Source: Bacteroidales bacterium 45-6 (GTDB lineage: Bacteria > Bacteroidota > Bacteroidia > Bacteroidales > Dysgonomonadaceae). From it: a stretch of DNA of 5,856 bases. A model generated the notes under the pieces. The model worked only from the letters and a program-made list of their open reading frames with translations, was not told the DNA's origin and searched no databases. Positions within the stretch are counted from its first letter, which is position 1. Each line of letters begins with the position of its first letter. Shown piece after piece: positions 1 through 5,856 of the stretch. The stretch covers positions 1 through 5,856 of the forward strand of contig MKRS01000647.1 of NCBI GenBank assembly GCA_001897035.1. The letters are read 5' to 3'. A program made the translations under genes and the position numbers.

Positions 1-996
1 AATTCGGCGATTTTTTCCGACACTTTCGATTCGTCCACCAACTGGGCTTCCCAAAGTGGTGCATGGTCTGTGCTTTCGGGGGCATACCGGCAAACCTCCA
101 CATCCACCGATTGCCGTTCCATTTGCAACACCGCAATTTCCGACACCACCTATATTTATTCCCTGAAAGCAAAAAAAACGGGCGGGAACGAAGGATTCCT
201 GATAATCTTCGGTTACAAGGATAGCGACAACTTCTATTGGTGGAACATTGGTGGTTGGAACAACACACAACATGCCATCGAGAAATGCACCAACGGCTCA
301 AAGTCAACGGTGGCTTCTGCATCCGGGAGCATCAGCTCAAATGTGTGGTATGATATCCGGATCGAAGTTTCCCCCAGCCAGGTGCTATGTTATTTGAATA
401 ATACGCTGATCCATACTTTGCGGAGTTCGGCTGAAAAAACGTTATATACGGCCGCTTCATTTGATGGGAATAGGAACAAGTTGTATCTGAAGGTGGTGAA
501 TCCGTCTGATTTGGCAGTGCCCGCCTCGCTTCGTTTCAGGGATAAGCAGGTGGTAGCCTCTCTGGAGGGAAGTGTTTCCGAGCTGTCTTCAAAATCAGGC
601 TTGGATGAGAATTCATTTGCCGAGCCACAGAAAATTGTTCCGGTCATCACCAGCATAAGCATGAATGGAGCAACGGTCGATTACACCTTCAAGCCCAACT
701 CGTTAACTGTGTTCGAACTGACTCCGCGATACACGAGTGCTGTCATTCAGAACAAAAAGCTAAACGGAATAGTTATTTACCCAAAACTATGCGGCGACTT
801 TATCCAGATAAGCGATAAGGGATCTGAAAATAGAAATTTGCGGTTGAGGATTACAAATATGGGAGGACAGGTGGTCATGGATAAAAGTTTTGAAGCTACC
901 AACCCTGTAAATATTGCCGGGCTACCTTCCGGCGCGTATGTAGCGAATGTGATAAGCGGGAATAGCGTGCATTCAGAAAAAATAATAAAAAAATAA
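1..996 (+). CDS. Probable GH51 alpha-L-arabinofuranosidase, C-terminal part (5' truncated), with LamG-like insert and T9SS sorting domain
   Basis: The reading frame is open from base 1 to the TAA at 994-996, giving 331 residues. The start and catalytic domain lie upstream; the GTG at 70 falls inside a domain and is not the start. Codons about 5-140 form a concanavalin-like jelly roll of the LamG/DUF1080 type (DTFDSSTNW at its start; FGYKDSDNFYWWNIGGW; NVWYDIRIEV; YLNNTLIHTL). Codons about 155-243 match the end of the GH51 C-terminal beta-sandwich (LYLKVVNPSD, ENSFAEPQKIVPV, FKPNSLTVFEL), the main reason for the family call. Codons about 254-331 look like a T9SS type A sorting domain (LRLRITNMGGQVV, INIAGLPSGAY-like core, terminal KIIKK). 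GH51 enzymes release terminal alpha-L-arabinofuranosyl residues from arabinan, arabinoxylan or arabinogalactan. The sorting domain implies export across the outer membrane. The GH43 gene starts 3 bases downstream, so co-transcription is likely. GH51 rests on the C-terminal domain alone because no catalytic residue is visible. Confidence 0.8.
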   Translation, partial: NSAIFSDTFDSSTNWASQSGAWSVLSGAYRQTSTSTDCRSICNTAISDTTYIYSLKAKKTGGNEGFLIIFGYKDSDNFYWWNIGGWNNTQHAIEKCTNGSKSTVASASGSISSNVWYDIRIEVSPSQVLCYLNNTLIHTLRSSAEKTLYTAASFDGNRNKLYLKVVNPSDLAVPASLRFRDKQVVASLEGSVSELSSKSGLDENSFAEPQKIVPVITSISMNGATVDYTFKPNSLTVFELTPRYTSAVIQNKKLNGIVIYPKLCGDFIQISDKGSENRNLRLRITNMGGQVVMDKSFEATNPVNIAGLPSGAYVANVISGNSVHSEKIIKK

Positions 997-999
997 ATT

Positions 1000-3450
1000 A
1001 TGTCATTGAGAATCAGATGTGTGTTTTTGTCGCTTTTCATTATTGGAAATCTATTTCTAACGGAAGTCAAGTCCCAGACTCCTGTTTTGCGTTATGCTTT
1101 CAACCAAGTTGGAACCACCGATTCAATCTACGATGAAACGGGAAATGGTTGCAATGCCCTGATGGTGGGCAGTGCCCAAATAAAGAGGATGGGAACATTC
1201 AACGCGCTGAGTATCGGTGCTGAACCAGGCTATGTTGATATGACTTCCAAGGTGGGAAACATTGTTAAGAATTTATCCAATTTCACTATATCGACTTATC
1301 TCTACGTGGATTCCAGTGTGAATTTATTTAATAATGGAAATTTTGTGTGGACTTTCTCCCGATCCGAAGATATTGAGGCAAGTGCCACCGGTTGCTTGTT
1401 CTATTCGGCCAAGAATTCCCGTTATGCCATTTGCTCAACCAATTGGAGTACCGAAAAAAGTGTCGGCCTCTCTCAGAATGCCGCCCAAGGATCGTGGAAA
1501 CACATCACTTACGTGCAGTCGGGCACAACCGGGGCAATCTACGTCAACGGGGTTTTGTCGAAATCCGGTACTGTAAACTTGCTGCCAAGCACATTGGGGC
1601 CGACCGACTACAATTATTTGTGTAAGTCTTCCTATGGCTCGGATCAGTTGCTATTGAATTCGATGCTTTATGATTTCCGGATCTATAATTCCGCTCTGAC
1701 TGGTACACAGATTGCGACTCTGGCCACCCGGACTGCGGCACTTGACACTGTTACCTATAAGGACTTGGTGGACACAGCCTTTGCCAACCTCAACTTGGGA
1801 GACCTCAGCGCTGTGGCTGCAAATCTCAACTTGCCCGCCACGGGTAGTAACAATACCACCATCACGTGGAATTCTTCGAATCCGGCAGTAATCTCCAATT
1901 TGGGAGTAGTTGTCAGGCCGGCAAATGGGTCCAATAGTGCGACAGTGGTGTTGACGGCGACCATCGCAAAGAATTTTGTGTCAGAAACAAAAACGTTTAC
2001 TGCGACTGTTATTCCGAGCTTGTCCGACCAGGATGTGGTGCTGCTTGATTCCAATAACTTGACTTTAAGCGGAAACCTGACTAACTTGCGATCCAATTTG
2101 ACACTTCCGTCAGGTGGGGCAGAAGGTTCCACGGTCACTTGGTCGTCCAGCAACACGGCGATATTGTCCAATGCTGGAGCCATTGTTACGCGTCCTGCGC
2201 ACGGAAGTGGCAATGCCGCAGTGGTGATGACCGCCACCATCAAGAAAGGATCCGTCACTACAACCAAAACGTTCAATGTGTCTGTGGCCGAGGACGAAGG
2301 CTTTTCGGCCTACCTTTTCGCCTATTTCACCGGCAACAGCATTTGGCAGGAAGCGATCCGTTTCGCACTCAGCGACAACGGCTACAACTATGCGGCTTTG
2401 AATGGTAATAACTCGATCATCAATTCTGCCGACATTAGTTCCACGGGAGGCGTGCGCGATCCTCACATCCTTCGTGGAGAGAATAACGATTACTACATGG
2501 TTGCTACGGACATGGTGTCTGCCAACGGGTGGAATTCCAACAGGGCGATGGTGCTTTTGAAATCGACCAACCTGACTGACTGGCAGCATTCCATCATCAA
2601 TATACCGGACACATACCCGCAATACAGCGCGGCCGACAGGGTGTGGGCGCCTGAAACGATTTACGATCCGAGCGTGGGTAAATACATGGTCTATTTCTCG
2701 ATGCGTCTTGGCCCTTCCGATTACGACAAGATCTATTATGCCTATGCCAACGACCGGTTTCTTGGTTTTGAGAGTGCACCTAAGCTCTTGTTCGACAACT
2801 CGGGCAAATCCACGATAGATGGCGATATTGTGTATAAAGATGGAAAATACCATTTGTTTTTCAAAACTGAAGGCAATGGAAATGGCATCAAGAAGGCTGT
2901 TTCCGACAAATTGACTGGAAATTATGTGCTTTTTGACAAATACCTGCAGTCCACGTCAAACGCGGTGGAAGGTGGTTGCGTGTTCCGGATGTATAACTCC
3001 GACAATTGGATGTTGATCTACGACATGTACACGAGCGGGGCCTATCAATTCACTACAAGCACCGACTTGGAAAACTTTTCGGTGGTGAGCCAGAACGTGT
3101 CGTTTGATTTCACTCCACGCCATGGAACTATTATCCCGATAACAAGCAAGGAAAAAAATGCCTTGCTCACAAAATGGGGGTCATCCGGCGTGGAATCAGA
3201 CCTCAAGGATGCTGTGTCGGTGTCTGCAACCTCGGCGTCAGGCTCTTTGCATGTTCAAATAAGCGGGGATGAGGATGCTTCCGGGTTTACATTGCGGCTA
3301 TTCGACATGTTGGGGAAAAAGGTATTGGAAAAAAAACACGCGAGCCAAAGTGAAACGATGGATGTTTCCCGGTTAAGTCCGGGGATATACATATTGAACG
3401 TGCTAACTAATAACCATATTCTAAAGAATCAAAAAATCAGGATAAACTAA
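1000..3450 (+). CDS. Secreted GH43 glycoside hydrolase with LamG, two Ig-like modules and T9SS sorting domain
   Basis: Complete 816-residue protein. The ATG at 1000 is chosen because a clear signal peptide follows at once (hydrophobic core about 8-20, likely cleavage after VKS25, leaving Gln26, a common mature N-terminus in Bacteroidota) and the next Met is inside LamG. Domains in order: LamG jelly roll about 28-242; two atrophied-bacterial-Ig modules about 247-337 and 341-430; GH43 five-bladed propeller about 437-727; C-terminal T9SS type A-like sorting domain about 745-816 (FTLRLFDMLGKKVLEKK, VSRLSPGIYILNV). Expected GH43 catalytic residues are present: base Asp487 in GGVRDPHIL, pKa-modulating Asp607 in TIDGDIVYKDGKYHLF, and acid Glu657 in AVEGGC. 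WAPETIYDP (549-557) and PRHGTIIPIT (706-715) are also typical. GH43 enzymes are mostly arabinofuranosidases, arabinanases or xylosidases; the adjacent GH51 favours an arabinose-linked substrate, but exact specificity cannot be read from sequence. It lies 3 bases after the GH51 stop. Confidence 0.93.
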   Translation: MSLRIRCVFLSLFIIGNLFLTEVKSQTPVLRYAFNQVGTTDSIYDETGNGCNALMVGSAQIKRMGTFNALSIGAEPGYVDMTSKVGNIVKNLSNFTISTYLYVDSSVNLFNNGNFVWTFSRSEDIEASATGCLFYSAKNSRYAICSTNWSTEKSVGLSQNAAQGSWKHITYVQSGTTGAIYVNGVLSKSGTVNLLPSTLGPTDYNYLCKSSYGSDQLLLNSMLYDFRIYNSALTGTQIATLATRTAALDTVTYKDLVDTAFANLNLGDLSAVAANLNLPATGSNNTTITWNSSNPAVISNLGVVVRPANGSNSATVVLTATIAKNFVSETKTFTATVIPSLSDQDVVLLDSNNLTLSGNLTNLRSNLTLPSGGAEGSTVTWSSSNTAILSNAGAIVTRPAHGSGNAAVVMTATIKKGSVTTTKTFNVSVAEDEGFSAYLFAYFTGNSIWQEAIRFALSDNGYNYAALNGNNSIINSADISSTGGVRDPHILRGENNDYYMVATDMVSANGWNSNRAMVLLKSTNLTDWQHSIINIPDTYPQYSAADRVWAPETIYDPSVGKYMVYFSMRLGPSDYDKIYYAYANDRFLGFESAPKLLFDNSGKSTIDGDIVYKDGKYHLFFKTEGNGNGIKKAVSDKLTGNYVLFDKYLQSTSNAVEGGCVFRMYNSDNWMLIYDMYTSGAYQFTTSTDLENFSVVSQNVSFDFTPRHGTIIPITSKEKNALLTKWGSSGVESDLKDAVSVSATSASGSLHVQISGDEDASGFTLRLFDMLGKKVLEKKHASQSETMDVSRLSPGIYILNVLTNNHILKNQKIRIN
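1738..2289 (+). repeat. Tandem pair of Ig-like (aBig-type) modules in the GH43 gene
   Basis: Two consecutive copies of about 90 residues link LamG to the catalytic propeller. Copy 1 (about 1738-2010) carries LNLGDLSAVAANLNLP, then ITWNSSNPAVISNLGVVVRP, then VVLTATIAK. Copy 2 (about 2020-2289) carries LTLSGNLTNLRSNLTLP, then VTWSSSNTAILSNAGAIVTRP, then VVMTATIKK. Protein similarity is plain, while the DNA has drifted widely between copies, so this is an old duplication. The pattern W-[ST]-S-x-[NR]-P/T-x-x-[IL] followed by G-x-[VI]-V-x-R recurs in the downstream gene. Likely a rigid spacer, possibly with glycan contact; the role is inferred. Confidence 0.85.
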
Positions 3451-3522
3451 CCTGTTTCTGTGCAAGTCAAGAATCAGGATTATCTATAATCTACTTTTAT
3501 TATTAACTTAATTTTTACCAAA
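3451..3522 (+). other. Intergenic leader between the GH43 gene and the modular-protein gene, with imperfect hairpin
   Basis: This 72-base A/T-rich gap has an imperfect inverted repeat right after the GH43 stop: CCTGTTTC (3451-3458) against GAATCAGG (3471-3478), 7 of 8 positions paired around a 12-base loop. A 9-base direct repeat AATCAGGAT occurs at 3435-3443, within the 3' end of the GH43 gene, and at 3472-3480, so the central CCTG arm could pair with either copy. No long T-run follows the stem, so it is weak as an intrinsic terminator. It may be an attenuating or mRNA-stability hairpin in one operon, or chance. Upstream of the ATG at 3523 there is only an A/T-rich stretch with no Shine-Dalgarno motif, as usual in Bacteroidota. 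TACTTTTA at 3492-3499 resembles the Bacteroidota -7 box TAnnTTTG with one mismatch, but no TTG is seen at the matching -33 distance. Confidence 0.4.
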
Positions 3523-5856
3523 ATGAAAAAGAGTATTTACCTTTTAGCCCTATTGGCGTGCTGGGTGACTGCCCTGCATTCCTATTCGGCAAATGTTGTT
3601 CCCGTAAGCGGCACGTATTACAACATCGTGCAGCTTAGTTCGAGTAATATTTTAGGCACCGTATCCGACTATCCTGCCATTCAGGCTCCATCCAATAGTT
3701 TGGGGCAAGCTTTCAAATTTACTCCAGTGGACGGATTGTCCGACACTTATTACATCCAGAACGGATACGGCAAGTATGTGAGCAAGGCTCCTGGTAGCAA
3801 CTGGGATGTAACTTATCTGGATGCACCTGACGGCAACACCTCACAGTGGACTATTGTGGATGATGCAAGCAGCTCGAATGCCTTCCGGTTGACAATCGTG
3901 TATAACGGCAAGTATTTGGCTTCCGATGGTACCTCCGATGGCTCCCGGGTGTATTATGACAAGACCAATACAAATGCAAACGGCATTTATACGTTGCAAG
4001 CATCCACATTCCCGTCGGACTTGATATCGACTTACAATAGCTATACGCTTGGTGACTTGTCCAACGTGACTTCCGACTTGAGCCTGCCTACCACGATAGG
4101 AAGCAATGTCAGCGTTGTTTGGACGTCTTCCCGTCCCGATGTCATCTCCACTTCCGGCGTAGTGACTCGTGTGCAAAACTTTAATGCTTATTGCGTGCTG
4201 ACGGCTACGATGTCGTCTGTTGTCAATGGCGTGACTTATACCTTGACGAAGCAATTTACGGCGACTGTCCCGTCGGTCAATGAGGTGAAGGACGAAATTG
4301 CCCAGTGGAATTTTAAATCTAATTTCATTACCTTGGATAACAGCGGGTCAATTACTGTGGCCGATAGCATCAGTGGTTTCGTTGGCACTCTCAAAAATGA
4401 TGCCCGCATCAGAACGATTGGCTCTCCCGATTCTGATCAATTCAATGTCCTCGATTTGGGCAATGGGAAAGGTTATTTCGACTTAGGTACTGACTTTGGG
4501 CAGGCTATTTACAGTCTTAAAGATTATACGGTATGTGGCTATTTCCGGATAGACGACTCATACGATGTCAGCACTCCAGGCAACTTTATGTATTCTTTCT
4601 CGAATAGCACTGACATTGCTACCGATCCGTCTGGCTACATCATTGGCATATTGAACAATCAGTCGCACAAGATCACGGCTGGAAATTGGTCTGGCGAGCA
4701 AGGTGCGGCAAAAGGAAAGGCTGCATCAAAAGGTAGCTGGCATCATTTTCTCTATACGCAAAACGGCAACACAGGCATGATATTTATTGATGGGGTTCCT
4801 GCTGATACGGCAACGGTGACTTATGTGCCGGCAACTACACTCGTAAAAGCAGGTAGGACAGGTACTCTTTACAATTGGCTGGGGCGTTCGTGCTATGCTT
4901 CCGACAACTACCTGCGCAATACCTTACTCTATGATTTCAGATTGTTCTCGATTCCATTGACGGTTGACGATATCGGTACCGGTTATTTGGAAGTGACAAA
5001 GACGCTCGACTACCTCAACAATGCTTATGCCACCAATCCCGATTACCTTGGTTCTGAACTGGCAACCGAAGTGCAAAGCCTGAGCCTTGGCGATTTGAGT
5101 GGTGTGAAGACCAATTTGGAATTGCCAAGCAAAGGGAAAATTGATCCGACAATTACCATTGCATGGAAATCATCCAACCCATTGCTGATTGATGCAACAG
5201 GGGTTGTGACTCGTCCCGATTATTACAACTATACGGATACCCTCACAGCTACTCTTGTGAAAAACGGGCAGTCTGCCATCAAGAAATTCTATGCAACCGT
5301 GGTGGCCAATGATGGCACCGCTTTTGCAAATGACCTTCTTGTGAAATACGACTTCTCGCAATATTCAACATCTGACTCCACTGTGACAGACGTCGCCGAA
5401 AAGCACTTCGTGGGTAAATTCAAGAAAGACGCATCCATCGGTTCCATCGGAACAAGCACTGTTTACAAGGTGCTTAATCTGGGCGACAGCATCGGTTACT
5501 TCGATATGGGTGCCGAAATAGGCAAGCTGATGTACAGTCTTCAGGATTTCTCCTTGAGCGCATACTACCGGATCGATAACAGCTATTCTTTGGACGAACT
5601 GAAGAAAAACGGCAACTTCTTATGGAATTTTTCCAACTCGGATGACATACTTAACAAGGCGGCCACCGGCTACCTGATCGGAAGCTTGAGAAACCAGGCG
5701 GTGACCATCACCCCGAACAATTGGAATGGTGAACAGACAGTATTGGTGGATTTGCCTGCCTCACAAGGCTCATGGCACAATATGACCTACACCCAAAGCG
5801 GAACCACCGGTACGCTCTATGTGGACGGTTTGCCTGTCGTGTCGAAAACGATAACG
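3523..5856 (+). CDS. Large secreted modular protein (beta-trefoil, Ig-LamG-Ig-LamG), 3' truncated; probable glycan-active enzyme or binding protein
   Basis: Open from ATG 3523 to the window end, 778 residues, no stop reached. The start is supported by the signal peptide that follows (MKK, hydrophobic 5-18, likely cleavage after SYSA23). Domains in order: beta-trefoil about 28-163, with three similar lobes marked by YYNIVQLSSSNILG, YYIQNGYGKYVS and FRLTIVYNGKYLAS; Ig-like module about 167-250 (YTLGDLSNVTSDLSLP, VVWTSSRPDVISTSGVVTR); LamG about 259-484 (GYFDLG, GNFMYSFSNSTDI, GSWHHFLYTQNGNTG, LLYDFRLFS); Ig-like about 515-596 (LSLGDLSGVKTNLELP, IAWKSSNPLLIDATGVVTRP); second LamG from about 605 (GYFDMG, GNFLWNFSNSDDI, GSWHNMTYTQSGTTGTLYVDG). 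The same modules precede the propeller in the adjacent GH43 protein, so a catalytic domain may follow beyond 5856. None is present here, and the function is unassigned. It is 72 bases downstream of the GH43 gene on the same strand, probably in the same operon. A LLAC at residues 10-13 could be a weak lipobox, but signal peptidase I cleavage is more likely. Confidence 0.87.
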   Translation, partial: MKKSIYLLALLACWVTALHSYSANVVPVSGTYYNIVQLSSSNILGTVSDYPAIQAPSNSLGQAFKFTPVDGLSDTYYIQNGYGKYVSKAPGSNWDVTYLDAPDGNTSQWTIVDDASSSNAFRLTIVYNGKYLASDGTSDGSRVYYDKTNTNANGIYTLQASTFPSDLISTYNSYTLGDLSNVTSDLSLPTTIGSNVSVVWTSSRPDVISTSGVVTRVQNFNAYCVLTATMSSVVNGVTYTLTKQFTATVPSVNEVKDEIAQWNFKSNFITLDNSGSITVADSISGFVGTLKNDARIRTIGSPDSDQFNVLDLGNGKGYFDLGTDFGQAIYSLKDYTVCGYFRIDDSYDVSTPGNFMYSFSNSTDIATDPSGYIIGILNNQSHKITAGNWSGEQGAAKGKAASKGSWHHFLYTQNGNTGMIFIDGVPADTATVTYVPATTLVKAGRTGTLYNWLGRSCYASDNYLRNTLLYDFRLFSIPLTVDDIGTGYLEVTKTLDYLNNAYATNPDYLGSELATEVQSLSLGDLSGVKTNLELPSKGKIDPTITIAWKSSNPLLIDATGVVTRPDYYNYTDTLTATLVKNGQSAIKKFYATVVANDGTAFANDLLVKYDFSQYSTSDSTVTDVAEKHFVGKFKKDASIGSIGTSTVYKVLNLGDSIGYFDMGAEIGKLMYSLQDFSLSAYYRIDNSYSLDELKKNGNFLWNFSNSDDILNKAATGYLIGSLRNQAVTITPNNWNGEQTVLVDLPASQGSWHNMTYTQSGTTGTLYVDGLPVVSKTIT
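4021..5856 (+). repeat. Two-unit Ig-LamG repeat within the modular gene (second unit cut by window edge)
   Basis: An Ig-like plus LamG unit occurs twice: unit 1 has Ig about 4021-4272 and LamG about 4297-4974; unit 2 has Ig about 5065-5310 and LamG from about 5335 to the edge. Matching landmarks occur in the same order in both units: LGDLS; W-x-S-S; GVVTR; GYFD[LM]G; YSL-[KQ]-D-[YF]; GNF-x-[YW]-x-FSNS-x-DI; GSWH; Y-TQ-[NS]-G. A third related LamG is in the GH43 gene at about 1081-1725 (GNFVWTFSRSEDI, GSWKHITYVQSGTTGAIYVNG, LYDFRIYNSALT). Copies are clearly diverged at DNA level. LamG-type jelly rolls often bind glycans, so repetition may give avidity, but binding is inferred. Confidence 0.85.

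Noticed and set aside
1..5. AATTC at the first bases, as left by an EcoRI cut at a clone end
   Set aside because: Five bases are too few to infer a cloning boundary, and the reading frame simply continues from upstream.
70..72. GTG as the start of the first gene
   Set aside because: The frame is open to base 1 and the codons before 70 encode the expected first strand of the jelly roll (DTFDSSTNW), so the true start is upstream of the window.
1755..2276. 173-codon minus-strand open frame rich in Val/Ala/Leu, resembling a membrane protein
   Set aside because: It is the antisense of the two Ig-like modules; Thr/Asn/Ser-rich repeats read backwards give hydrophobic codons without stops. No independent support.
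2110..2853. 247-codon open frame on the minus strand
   Set aside because: It lies wholly inside the GH43 gene opposite its Ig and propeller region, its translation is Arg/His/Val-rich without domain features, and the + strand protein is fully accounted for by conserved motifs. It is a shadow frame.
3485..3490. TATAAT resembling a sigma70 -10 box
   Set aside because: Bacteroidota housekeeping promoters use a different -7/-33 consensus, no matching upstream box is seen, and the region is A/T-rich enough for chance matches.
3550..3561. LLAC as a lipoprotein signal in the third protein
   Set aside because: Leu at position -2 is unusual for a lipobox, hydrophobic residues continue past the Cys, and SYSA followed by Asn gives a good signal peptidase I site. 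Kept only as a minor alternative.

Overview
The window reads as part of a carbohydrate-degradation cluster from a Bacteroidota genome, most likely a Bacteroidales relative that has the type IX secretion system (T9SS). Three things point there. Two consecutive proteins end in T9SS type A-like C-terminal sorting domains. The modules (GH51 C-terminal sandwich, GH43 propeller, LamG jelly rolls, atrophied bacterial Ig-like domains) are typical of this phylum. Start codons follow A/T-rich leaders without Shine-Dalgarno motifs. I cannot name a species.

Layout: three genes, all on the + strand and all in frame 1, fill almost the whole window. Bases 1-996 are the 3' end of a probable GH51 alpha-L-arabinofuranosidase: a LamG/DUF1080-like jelly roll, the end of the GH51 C-terminal beta-sandwich, and a sorting domain. 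Only 3 bases later, 1000-3450 encode a complete 816-residue secreted GH43 enzyme: signal peptide, LamG, two Ig-like modules, five-bladed-propeller catalytic domain, sorting domain. After a 72-base gap holding a small inverted repeat, a third gene starts at 3523 and runs off the right edge. Its 778 visible residues are a signal peptide, a beta-trefoil, then alternating Ig-like and LamG modules (Ig-LamG-Ig-LamG), with no catalytic domain reached.

Together the genes look like an operon for extracellular or cell-surface breakdown of an arabinose-containing glycan such as arabinan, arabinogalactan or arabinoxylan. GH51 and GH43 enzymes commonly cooperate on arabinofuranosyl linkages, and the LamG, Ig and trefoil modules are plausible carbohydrate-binding or spacer parts. 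The exact substrate is inferred from family membership. The most interesting part is the third protein, a long modular array of unknown downstream identity that shares its LamG and Ig modules with the neighbouring GH43 enzyme. No RNA gene, CRISPR array, insertion sequence or other mobile element was seen. The only non-coding DNA is 997-999 and 3451-3522.
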